From Salvelinus alpinus (taxonomy: Eukaryota; Chordata; Actinopteri; Salmoniformes; Salmonidae), in assembly GCF_045679555.1 (NCBI RefSeq), contig NC_092098.1:19622038-19686037 (forward strand): a DNA stretch of 64,000 bases, given 5' to 3'. How positions within the stretch are numbered: position 1 is the stretch's first letter; each line of letters opens with the position of its first letter. The translations under genes were made by a program, and so were the position numbers. Below, in pieces: positions 35,278-44,560 of the stretch. A model generated the notes under the pieces. The model was given only the letters and a program-made list of their open reading frames with translations, was not told the DNA's origin and did not search any database.

Positions 35278-35365
35278 CCTGTCTTGACTTGGGACTTGAT
35301 TGCTAAGACTTGAGATTTACTTGTGACTTGTAAAACAATGACTTGGTCCCACCTCTGGTATTATT

Positions 35366-36165
35366 GGCCAACGTACTATCGTTGGATAATAAAGTGGACA
35401 AACTACAAGCATGTATATCCTACCAACGGGACATTAAAAACTGTAAAATCTTATGTTTCACCGAGTCATGGCTGAATGACAACATGAATAACATACAGCT
35501 GGCGGGTTATACTCTGTATCGGCAGGATAGAACAGCAGCCTCTGGTAAGACAAGGGGTGGCAGTCTATTTATATTTGTAAACAACAGCTGGTGCACGATA
35601 TCTAAGGAAGTCTCAAGGTTTTGCTCACCTGAGGTAGAGTATCTCATGATAACCTGTAGACCACACTATCTACCAAGAGAGTTTTCATCTATACTCAATC
35701 ATAGCTGTCTATTTACCACCACAAACCAATGCTGGCACTAAGACCACACTCAATGAGCTGTATACGGCAATAAGCAAACAGGAAAACTCTCATTCAGAGG
35801 CGCCGCTCCTAGTGGCCGGGGACTTTAATGCAGGGAAACTTAAATCTGTTTTACCACATTTCTACCAGCATGTTAAATGTGCAACCAAAGGGAGAAAAAA
35901 ACTCTAGACCATCTTTACTCCACACACAGAGTACAAAACTCTCCCTCGCCCTCCATTTGGCAAATCTGACCATAATTATATCCTCCTGATTCTTGCTTAC
36001 AAGCAAAAAATAAAGCAGGAAGCACCAGTGAAAAAAAATGGTCAGATGAAGCAGATGTTATGCTACAGGACTGTTTTGCTAGCACAGACTGGAATATGTT
36101 CCGGGATTCTTCTGATGGCATTGAGGAGTACACCACATCAGTCACTGGCTCAATTAATACGTGCA
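35366..36165 (+). pseudogene. LINE B ORF2: endonuclease domain, broken
   Basis: The first 120 codons (35366-35740) are open: LANVLSLDNKVDKLQACI, then ILCFTESWLNDNMNN, YRQDRTAASGKTRGG and CRPHYLPREFS. This is the endonuclease-exonuclease-phosphatase fold of non-LTR retrotransposons, with the Glu of the TESW motif visible. Stops follow at 35741 and later. Further residues [11 protein letters not shown] (about 35957-35990) preserve the terminal SDH catalytic motif. Confidence 0.7.
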
Positions 36166-36900
36166 TCAAATCAAATTTCAAATCAAATTTATTTATATAG
36201 CCCTTCTTACATCAGCTGATATCTCAAAGTGCTGTACAGAAACCCAGCCTAAAACCCCAAACAGCAAGCAATGCAGGTGTAGAAGCACAGTGGCTAGGAA
36301 AAACTCCCTAGAAAGGCCAAAACCTAGGAAGAAACCTAGAGAGGAACCAGGCTATGAGGGGTGGCCAGTCCTCTTCTGGCTGTGCCGGGTGGAGATTATA
36401 AAAGAACATGGCCAAGATGTTCAAATGTTCATAAATGACCAGCAGGGTCAAATACTAATAATCACAGTGGTTGTCGAGGGTGCAACAGGTCAGCACCTCA
36501 GGAGTAAATGTCAGTTGGCCGATCATTCAGAGTATCTCTACCGCTCCTGCTGTCTCTAGAGAGTTGAAAACAGCAGGTCTGGGACAGGTAGCACGTCCGC
36601 TGAACAGGTCAGGGTTCCATAGCCGCAGGCAAAACAGTTGAAACTGGAGCAGCAGCACGGCCAGGTGGACTGGGGACAGCAAGGAGTCATCATGCCAGGT
36701 AGTCCTGAGGCATGGTCCTAGGGCTCAGGTCCTCCGAGAGAGAGAAAGAAAGAAAGAAAGAGAGAATTAGAGAGAGCATACTTAAATTCACACAGGACAA
36801 CGGATAAGACAGGAGAAATACTCCAGATATAACAGACTGACCCTAGCCCCCCGACACATGAACTACTGCAGCATAAATACTGGAGGCTGAGACAGTGACA
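36166..36900 (-). mobile_element. retroposon with (AAATCAAATTT)n tail, inserted in LINE B
   Basis: The left end is the tail CAAATCAAATTTATTTATATAG, so the element reads on the minus strand. The body contains CAGCTGATATCTCAAAGTGC and a GA-rich microsatellite at about 36736-36778, and ends near CTGGAGGCTGAGACAGTG. An inverted copy of the whole unit occurs at about 40980-41690. LINE B resumes at about 36900. The class was not identified beyond its salmonid-type tail. Confidence 0.6.
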
Positions 36901-37558
36901 TCGTCCCTCACAGTGAATGTACTTACATGCCCCACCCAGAAACCATGGATTACAGGCAACATCCGCACTGAGCTAAAGGGCTAAAGGGTAGAGCTGCCGC
37001 TTTCAAGGAGCGGGACTATAACCTGGAAGCTTATAAGAAATCCTGCTATGCCCTCCGATGAACCATCAAACAGGCAAATCGTCAATACAGAACTAAGAAC
37101 GAATCATACTACAGTGGCTCCGACGCTCGTCGGATGTGGTAGGGCTTGCAAACTATTGGACTACAAAGGGAGCTGCCCAGTGACACGAGCCTACCAGATG
37201 AGCTAAATTACTTCTATGTTCACTTCGAGGCAATTAACACAAACATGCATGAGAGCATCAGCTGTTCCGGACGAAGACCTTCAAACAGGTCAACATTCAC
37301 AAGGCGGATTACCAGGACGTGTACTCCGAGCATGCGCTGACTAACTGGTAAGTGTTTTCACTGACATTTTCAACTCTCCCTGTCTGTAATACCAACATTT
37401 TTCAAGCAGACCACCATAGCCCCTGTACCCATGAACACTAGATCCACAGATGCTGCAATCTCTATTGCACTCCACACTGCCCTTTCCCACCTGGACAAAA
37501 GGAACAGCTATGTGAGGATGCTATTCATTGACTACGGCTCAGCGTTCAACACCATAGC
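36901..37558 (+). pseudogene. LINE B ORF2: linker and start of reverse transcriptase
   Basis: Recognisable segments include the block around CATGGATTACAGGCAACATC (the KPWITGNIR-like linker, 36945-36980) and [14 protein letters not shown] (motif A of the reverse transcriptase with its Asp, 37515-37557). Stops and frameshifts are frequent. Confidence 0.6.
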
Positions 37559-37768
37559 CTTTTGCACACATTGTATATAGATTCTCTTTTTTTCTACCAT
37601 GTTATTGACTTGTTTATTGTTTACTCCATGTGTAACTCTGTGTTGTTGTCTGTTCACACTGCTATGCTTTATCTTGGCCAGGTCGCAGTTGCAAATGAGA
37701 ACTTGTTCTCAACTAGCCTACCTGGTTAAATAAAGGTGAAAAAAATTAATAAAAATAAATAAAAAATA
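37559..37768 (+). mobile_element. 5'-truncated LINE A 3' end inserted in LINE B
   Basis: About 200 bp ends in CCTACCTGGTTAAATAAAGGTG and an A-rich tail. LINE B resumes directly after it with ATAGTGCCCTCAAAGCTCATC (AFNTI before, then VPSKLI-like codons). It is a severely truncated target-primed insertion. Confidence 0.65.
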
Positions 37769-38411
37769 GTGCCCTCAAAGCTCATCACTTATTTAATTTT
37801 AATTTCACCTTTATGTAACCAGGTAGGCCAGTTGAGAACAAGTTCTCATTTACAACTGCGATAAGATAAAGCAAAGCAGTGCAACACAAACAACAACACA
37901 GAGTTACACATGGAATAAACAAACATACAGTCAATAACACATTAGAAAAGTCTATATACAGTGTGTGCAAATGAGGTAAGATAAGGGAGGTAAGGCAATA
38001 AATAGGCGACAGTGGCGAAATAATGACAATTTAGCAATTAAAGACTGGAGTGATAGATATGCAGAAGATGAATGTGCAAGTAGAGATACTGGGGTGCAAA
38101 GGAGAAAAAAAAATTACAGTATGAGGATGAGGTAATTGGATGGGCTATTTACAGATGGGCGATGTACAGGTGCAGTGATCTGTGAGCTGCTCTGACAGCT
38201 GGTGCTTAAAGTTAGAGAGGGAGATATGAGTCTCCAGCTTCAGTGATTTTTTGCAATTCATTCCAGTCATTGGCAGCAGAGAACTGGAAGGAAAGGTGGC
38301 CAAAGGAGGAATTGGCTTTGGGGGTGACCAGTGAAATATACCTGCTGGAGCACGTGCTACGGGTGGGTGCTGCTATGGTGACCAGTGAGCTGAGATAAGG
38401 CGGGGCTTAAC

Positions 38412-39770
38412 CTAGCAAATACTTATAGATGACCTGGAGCCAGTGGGTTTGGCTACGAGTATGAAGCGAGGGCCAGCCAACGAGAACATACAGGTCGCAG
38501 TTTGTGGGTAGTATATGGGGCTTTGGTGACAAAACGGATGGCACTGTGATAGACTGCATCCAATTTGCTGAGTAGAGTGTTGGAGGCTATTTTGTAAATG
38601 ACATCGGGAGGATAGTTTTACGATGGTATGTTTGGCAGCATGAGTGAAGGATGCTTTGTTGCGAAATAGGAAGCCGATTCTAGATTTCATTTTGGATTGG
38701 AGATGCTTAATGTGAGTCTGGAAAGAGAGTTTACAATCTAATCCGACACCTAGGTATTTGTAGTTGTCCACATATTCTAAGTCAGAACCGTCCAGAGTAG
38801 TGATGCTGGACGGGCAGGCAGGTGCGGGCAGCGATCGGTTGAAAAGCATGCATTTAGTTTTACTTGCATTTAAGAGCAGTTGGAGGCCATGGAAGGAGAG
38901 TTGTATAGCATTGAAGCTCGTCTGGAGGTTAGTTAACACAGTGTCCAAAGAAGGGCCAGAAATATACAGAATGGTGTCGTCTGCGTAGAGGTGGATCAGA
39001 GAATAACCAGTAGCAAGAGCGACATCATTGATGTATACAGAAAAAATAGTTGGCCCGAGAATTGAACCCTGTGGCACCCACATAAAGACTGCCAGAGGTC
39101 CGGACAACTGGCCCTCCGATTTGACACACTGAACTCTGTCTGAGAAGTAGTTGGTGAACCAGGCGAGGCAGTCATTTGAGAAACCAAGGCTGTTGATTCT
39201 GCCGATAAGAATGTGGTGATTGACAGAGTCGAAAGCCTTGGCCTGTTCGATGAATACAGCTGCACAGTACTGTCTCTTATCAATGGCGGTTATGATATCA
39301 TTTAGGACCTTGAGTATGGCTGAGGTGCACCCATGACCAGCTCAGAAACCAGATTGCATAGCGGAGAAGGTACGGTGGTTCCGAAATGGTCGGTGATCTG
39401 TTTGTTAACTTGGCTTTCGAAGACCTTAGAAAGGCAGAGTAGGATAGATATAGGTAACAGTTTGGGTCTAGAGTGTCTCCCCCTTTGAAGAGGGGGATGA
39501 CCGCGGCAGCTTTCCAATCTTTGTGGTTGCAACAATTGCGGCGGATCATTTTAGAAAGAGAGGGTCCAGATTGTCTAGCCCGGCTGATTTGTAGTGGTCC
39601 AGATTTTGCAGCACTTTCAGAACATCGGCTATCTGGATATGGGTAAGGAGAAATGGGTGAGGCCTGGGCAAGTTGCTGCGGGGGGTGCAGGGCTGTTGAC
39701 CGGGGTAGGGGTAGCCAGGTGGAAAGCATGGCCAGCTGTAGAAAATGCTTATTGAAATTCTCAATTATCG
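38412..39770 (-). pseudogene. LINE A reverse transcriptase, broken
   Basis: Minus-strand pieces are 39764-39546 (ADVLKVLQNLDHYKSAGLDNL), 39535-39302, 39283-38996 and 39107-38412. The last carries VPQGSILGPTIFSVYIND (motif B/C approach) and the catalytic LIHLYADDTILY with both Asp residues, followed by YKYLGVGLDCKLSFQTH (thumb-side motif). At least three frame changes separate the pieces. The protein would reverse-transcribe LINE RNA at a nicked target. Confidence 0.75.
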
Positions 39771-39921
39771 TAGATTTATCGGTGGTGACAGTGTTTCCTA
39801 GCCTCAGTGCAGTGGGCAGCTAGTAGAAGGTGCTCTTATTCTCCATGGAATTTACAGTGTCCCAGAACCTTTTGGAGTTTGTGCTACAGAATGCAAATTT
39901 CTGTTTGAAAAAGCTAGCCTT

Positions 39922-40402
39922 GGGGCCTCCCGGGTGGCGCAGTGGTCTAAGGCACTGCATCGCAGTGCTAGCTGTGCCACCAGAGATTCTGGGTTCGAGC
40001 CCAGGCTCTGTCGCAGCCGGCCGCGACCGGGAGGTCCAGGGGGCGACACACAATTGGCCCAGCGTCGTCCGGGTTAGGGAGGGTTTGGCCGGCAGGGACA
40101 TCCTTGTCTCATCGCGCACTAGCGACTCCTGCGACCTGGCCGGACGCAGTGCACGCTGACCAGGTCGCCAGGTGTACGGTGTTTCCTCCGACACATTGGT
40201 GCGGCTGGCTTCCGGGTTGGATGTGCGTTGTATCAAGAAGCAGTGCGGCTTGGTTGGGTTGTGTTTCGGAGGACGCATGGCTCTCGACCTTCGCCTCTCC
40301 CGAGTCCGTACGGGAGTTGCAGCGATGAGACAAGACTGTAACTACTACCAATTGGATACCACAAAATTGGGGTAAAATAAAAATAAAAAAAATATATTTT
40401 TT
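39922..40402 (+). mobile_element. tRNA-Leu-like SINE, full length, with 11-bp target duplication
   Basis: Flanking repeats AAGCTAGCCTT (39911-39921) and AAGCTAGACTT (40403-40413) match at 10 of 11 bases. The head CCTCCCGGGTGGCGCAGTGG has an A box (GTGGCGCAGTGG) and a B box (GGTTCGAGCCC) with a long variable-arm-like insert, as in class II (Leu/Ser) tRNAs. About 480 bp long with an A-rich 3' end. It sits in LINE A. The same family occurs inverted at 43205-43698 and 49091-49584. Confidence 0.85.
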
Positions 40403-40413
40403 AAGCTAGACTT

Positions 40414-40979
40414 TGCTTTCCTAACTGCCTGTGTATATTGGTTTCTAACTTCCCTGAAAAGTGGCAAATTGCGGGGGCTAGTCGATGCTAATGCAGTATG
40501 CCACAGGATGTTTTTGTGCTGGTCAAGGGCAGTCAGGGCTGGAGTGAACCATGGGCTATATCTGTTCCTGGTTCTACATTTTTTGAATGGGGCATGCTTA
40601 TTTAAGATGGTGAGGAGAGCACTTTTAAAGAATAACCAGGCATCCTCTACTGACGGAATGAGGTCAATATCCTTCCAGGATACCCAGGCCAGGTCGAATA
40701 GAAAGGCCTGCTCGCTGAAGTGTTTTCGGGAGCGTTTGACAGTGATGAGGCGTGGTCATTTGACCGCAGACCCATTACGGACACAGGCAATGAGGCAGTG
40801 ATCGCTGAGATCCTGGTTGAAGAGAGCAGAGGTGTATTTGGAGGGCAGGTTGGTTAGGATGATATCTATGAGGGTGCCCGTGTTTACAGATTTGGGGTTG
40901 TACCTGGTAGGTTCATTGATAATTTGTGTGAGATTGAGGGCATCTATCTTAGATTGAAGGACGGCCACGGTGTCTCCCG
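40414..40979 (-). pseudogene. LINE A ORF2: endonuclease to linker region
   Basis: The minus-strand frame at 40968-40756 reads AVLQSKIDALNLTQIINEPTRYN, then GTLIDIILTNLPSKYTSALFNQDLSDHCLIACVRN. This is the C-terminal part of the endonuclease with the catalytic SDH triad (SDHCL). It is interrupted by stops towards the reverse transcriptase. Confidence 0.7.
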
Positions 40980-41690
40980 ACCCCTTCTGTCTCAGCCTCC
41001 AGTATCTATGCTGCAGTAGTTTATGTGTCAGGGGGCTAGGGTCTGTCTGTTATATCTGGAGTATTTTTCCTGTCTTATCCGGTGTCTGTCCTTTGTGAAT
41101 TTAAGTATTTTCTTTCTTTCTCTCTCTCGGAGGACCTGAGCCCTAGGACCATGCCTCAGGACTACCTGGTATGATGACTCCTTGCTGTCCCCAGTCCACC
41201 TGGCCGTGCTGCTGCTCCAGTTTTAACTGTTCTGCCTGTTGCTATGGAACCCTGTTCACCGGATGTGCTACATGTCCAAGACCTGCTGTTTTCAACTCTC
41301 TAGAGACAGCAGAGAGAGATACTCTGAATGATCGGCTATGAAAAGCCAACTGACATTTACTCCTGAGGTGCTGACCTGTTGCACTTTCAACAACCACTGT
41401 GATTATTATTATTTGACCCTGCTGGTCATTTATGAACATTTCAACATCTTGGCCATGTTCTGTTATAATCTCCACCCGGCACAGCCAGAAGAGGATTGGC
41501 CACCCCGCATAGCCTGGTTCCTCTCTAGGTTTCTTCCTAGGTTCTGGCCTGTCTAGGGAGTTTTTCCTAACCACCGTGCTTCTACACCTGCATTGCTTGC
41601 TGTTTGGGGTTTTAGGCTGGGTTTCTGTACAGCACTTTGTGACATCAGCTGATGTAAGAAGGGCTTTTGATATGGCAGAACTCTGCAGAC
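40980..41690 (+). mobile_element. retroposon, inverted partner of 36166-36900
   Basis: It reads in plus orientation from CTGTCTCAGCCTCCAGTATC through CTTTGTGACATCAGCTGATG to AGAAGGGCTTTGATATGGC. It is the reverse complement of the copy at 36166-36900, block for block. It interrupts LINE A within its endonuclease region. The A+T-rich repeat tail is reduced here. Confidence 0.65.
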
Positions 41691-41802
41691 TATCTCTGCA
41701 GTGATTGCAACTCCGCCCCCTTTGGCAGTTCTATCTTGTCGGAAAATGTTATAGTTAGGGATGGAAATTTCTGGGTTTTTGGTGGCCTTCCTAAGCCAGG
41801 AA

Positions 41803-42381
41803 TCAGACACGGCTAGGATTGGCAGAGTGTGCTAAAGCAGTGAATAAAACAAACTTAGGGAGGAGGCTTCTAATGTTAACATGCATGAAACCAAGGCTTT
41901 TACGGTTACAGAAGTCAACAAATGAGAGCACCTGGGGAGTAAGAGTGGAGCTAGGCACTGCATGGCCTGGATTAACCTCTACATCACCAGAGGAACAGAG
42001 GAAGAGTAGGGTAAGGGTACGGCTAAAGGCTATAAGAACTGGTCGTCTAGTGTGTTCGGAACAGAGAGTTAAAGGAGCAGGTTTCTGGGCATGGAAGAAT
42101 AGATTCAAGGCATAATGTACAGACAAGGGTATGGTAGGATGTGAATATAGTGGAGGTAAACCTAAGCATTGAGTGACGAGGAGAGAGGTATTGTCTTTAG
42201 AGACACCATTTAAACCAGGTGAGGTCACCGCATGTGTGGGAGGTGGAACAAAAGGGTTAGCTAAGGCATATTGAGCAGGGCTGGAAGCTCTACAGTGAAA
42301 TAAGACAATGATCACTAACCAAAACAGCAATGGACAAGGCATATTGACATTAGGGAGAGGCATGCGTAGCCAAGTGATCAT
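41803..42381 (-). pseudogene. LINE A N-terminal ORF with altered 2A-like motif (NPGH)
   Basis: The 192-codon frame starts MITWLRMPLPNV, with a hydrophobic stretch (CPLLFWLVIIVLFHC, residues 16-30) like a signal or membrane segment. It reaches LTLLFLCSSGDVEVNPGH at residues 123-140 and continues into LGFMHVNIRSLLPK, the start of the endonuclease. In 2A-type peptides the ribosome skips between G and P of NPGP; here the codon at 41962-41964 encodes His. The duplicate at 47638-48237 keeps Pro. Confidence 0.7.
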
Positions 42382-42542
42382 GGGGTCTAGTGAGTAGCTA
42401 GGCGGGCTGGAGACACGGCGATTCAGACAGCTAGCGGGCTGGGGCTAGCAGGCTTGCAGAAGGGCCCTCCTTTTACGCTGCTGCTACTCTCTGTTTATCA
42501 TCTATGCATATTCAATTTAATAACTCTACCTACATGTACATA

Positions 42543-42990
42543 CAGTTGAAGTCGGAAGTTTACATACACCTCAGCTAAATACATTTAAACTCAGTTTTTC
42601 ACAATTCCTGACATTTAATCCTAGTAAAAATCCCCTGTTTTAGGTCAATTAGGATCACCACTTTATTTTAAGAATGTGAAATTTCAGAATAATAGCAGAG
42701 AGAATGATTTATTTCAGCTTTTATTTCTTTCATCACATTCCCAGTGGGTCAGAAATTAACATACACTCAATTAGTATTTGGTAACATTGCCTTTAAATTG
42801 TTTAACTTTTTATAAGTGAAATAATCTGTCTGTAAACAATTGTTGGAAAAATTACTTGTGTCATGCACATAGTAGATGTCCTAACCGACTTGCCAAAACT
42901 ATAGTTTGTTAACAAGACATTTGTGGAGTGGTTGAAAAAGGAGTTTTAATGACTCCAACCTAAGTATATGTAAACTTCCGACTTCAACTG
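42543..42990 (+). mobile_element. Tc1-like deletion derivative in LINE B 3' UTR (copy 1)
   Basis: The ends CAGTTGAAGTCGGAAGTTTAC and TAAACTTCCGACTTCAACTG are inverted repeats, with TA at 42541-42542 and 42991-42992. It is 448 bp and lacks transposase. The flanks TACATGTACATA and TAATACCTCAATTACC join as continuous LINE B 3' UTR. Confidence 0.88.
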
Positions 42991-43204
42991 TAATACCTCA
43001 ATTACCTCGACTAACTGGTGCCCCCGCACATTGACTCTGTACAGGTACCCCCTGTATATAGCCTCGCTAGTGTCTATTTACTGCTGCTCTTTAATTATGT
43101 TACTTTTATTTCTTTTTTTATAGGTATTTTTCTTAAAACTGCATTGTTGGTTAAGGGCTTGTAAGTAAGCATGTACCTGTTGTATTCGGCGCATGTGACA
43201 AATA

Positions 43205-43698
43205 ATAATAATTATTATACATTTTTTGTTGTTGTATTTTTCACCCCTTTGTTCTCCCCAATTTCGTGGGGAGTTACAGTCTTGTCTCATCGCTGCCACT
43301 CCCGTACGGACTCGGGAGAGGCGAAGGTCGAGAGCCATGCGTGTTTCGTCCTCCGAAACACAACCCAACCAAGCCGCACTGCTTCTTGACACAATGCCCA
43401 TCCAACCCGGAAGCCAGCCGCACCAATGTGTCGGAGGAAACACCGTACACCTGGCGACCTGGTCAGCGTGCACTGCGCCCGGCCCGCCACAGGAGTCGCT
43501 AGTGCGCGATGAGACAAGGATATCCCTGCCGGCCAAACCCTCCCTAACCCGGACGACGCTGGGCCAATTGTGTGCCGCCCCATGGGCCTCCCGGTCGCAG
43601 CCGGCTGCGTCAGAGCCTGGACTCGAACCCAGAATCTCTGGTGGCACAGCTAGCACTGCGATGCAGTGCCTTAGACCACTGCGCCACTCAGGAGGCCC
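43205..43698 (-). mobile_element. tRNA-Leu-like SINE, antisense (copy 1)
   Basis: A perfect 10-bp duplication GTGACAAATA flanks it at 43195-43204 and 43699-43708. The head on the minus strand, CCTCCTGAGTGGCGCAGTGG, and B box GGTTCGAGTCC are intact. It sits at the end of the LINE B 3' UTR. Apparent long frames through it are noncoding shadows. Confidence 0.88.
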
Positions 43699-43714
43699 GT
43701 GACAAATACATTTT

Positions 43715-44560
43715 GATTTGATCACGATCCCCACCACAATTGCAACACCGTCGTCCTTCTACACACCGTTCTTCAACATACTCTGTCCGTCAGCACACAC
43801 TTGAAACATGGCCAAATCCTTTACAATTCTTACACTGCAATGGTTTAGGGACGAAAGCTCTTACAACGTATCTTACATAACCAAGCTTCACATGCATAGA
43901 TATTTGCTCTTTATCAAAAAACAACAGGACCGACAGAAATTCTTATTTTCTCCATTCACCCAGTGGGACAGACGCCGGGCACCAACCACACCAGGAGTTC
44001 TCTTCAGGGATTCAACCTGAACGTTCTTCGTCACCCCTTAGATGACTCCTTTGACGGCTGCTCATCTCCGAAGTTCAAAACAAAAACTTCTGTTGTCCGG
44101 ATTCTTTTGAGGATCACTGCAATCTTCCTCTGTTCTTCAGAAATACAATTAATCAAAGTAAGACCCCTGCTGGCCACTCTGACAGACTCCACTTTTCCCA
44201 GCGCATACTTCACCATTTTCGACACCTCAAACGGGTCTCCTACATATGCATCCTTACTCAACAAATGCATCCCAACAAGAAGCCATTCATTATCATTCAT
44301 ACACTTATCCTCCACTCCAATTTTAGACAATTTCCTTTTTGTTCCAGTTTTCGATACGAATGTTGTCTATTCAGAACATTTGTCTTCACCAACTTTGCTC
44401 GAGGTGCTGCTTGATTCAAACTCGTCATCCACTTCCGCCATCTTTCCCTGACACGCCTTTTCCTCCTGCACTTCTACGTCTCTACCTAAACTCGTCTGAT
44501 TCTTCGCTTTACTCTGAATGTAGCCACATTTTCCGGTTCAGCGGCCTCAGGAAGTTCTTT
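43715..44560 (-). pseudogene. LINE C ORF1-like (gag-like) fragment, copy 1
   Basis: The minus strand starts MAEVDDEFESSSTSSKVG near 44441. After a stop it continues as LSKIGVEDKCMNDNEWLLVG, then DPFEVSKMVKYALGKVESVRVASRG and LINCISEEQRKIAVILKRI (44330-44031). It then passes through frame changes to a CCHC-like CKNCKGFGHVSSVC region near 43850-43800. This is the layout of a LINE ORF1 nucleic-acid chaperone. The reverse-transcriptase ORF is not present. Confidence 0.65.

Larger units (their letters stand above)
31387..35357 (+). mobile_element. hAT element inserted in LINE B with perfect 8-bp target duplication
   Basis: The termini CAGAGGTGTGGACTCGAGTC and ACTTGGTCCCACCTCTG are inverted at their tips (CAGAGGTG/CACCTCTG). 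Octamers GTATTATT at 31379-31386 and 35358-35365 are perfect. Removing the two solo LTRs leaves about 1.14 kb. Direct repeats of GACTTGGACTCGAG-like and GACTTGAGACTTGA-like sequence make up its subterminal regions, as in many hAT elements. Only a zinc-finger exon remnant is left of the transposase. Confidence 0.85.
37790..42465 (-). mobile_element. LINE A, near full length, antisense to LINE B
   Basis: The minus-strand element runs from its 5' UTR (about 42465) through an N-terminal ORF with a 2A-like motif (42381-41803), endonuclease start (41810-41690), reverse transcriptase (about 39740-38412) and 3' end CCTACCTGGTTACATAAAGG near 37815. It is interrupted by a SINE (39922-40402) and a retroposon (about 40980-41690). 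Reverse transcriptase motifs are VPQGSILGPTIFSVYIND and LIHLYADDTILY. Many frameshifts make it inactive. Confidence 0.75.
31040..43204 (+). mobile_element. LINE B, decayed host of a multi-level nest
   Basis: The 5' UTR begins near 31050 (GAAGATGGAGCCAGAAGGG). LINE B blocks are 31040-31378, 35366-36165, 36901-37558, 37769-37789 and 42466-43204. They contain the endonuclease region (ILCFTESWLNDN, CRPHYLPREFS), the start of the reverse transcriptase ([13 protein letters not shown] at about 37520-37555) and the 3' UTR ending near TATTCGGCGCATGTGAC. The type is CR1/L2/Rex-like non-LTR. The second half of the reverse transcriptase is missing between 37789 and 42466. Continuity of the 3' UTR with the rest is inferred from order and orientation. 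Confidence 0.65.

Noticed and set aside
36161-36559. 132-codon frame and the similar frame at 41242-41574
   Set aside because: Both are open frames across the two inverted copies of the same retroposon, with no similarity to known proteins.
40104-40375. Overlapping frames in the SINE at 39922-40402
   Set aside because: Noncoding RNA-derived repeat; no protein similarity.
43226-43702. Plus-strand frame of 158 codons (duplicate at 49112-49588)
   Set aside because: Same SINE read on the other strand. GC-rich SINE sequence lacks stops by chance.
43078-43737. Long minus-strand frame of 219 codons (and its duplicate at 48964-49623)
   Set aside because: It runs through the antisense SINE. The residues translate the tRNA-like head and body, which recur as a SINE elsewhere, so it is not a gene.
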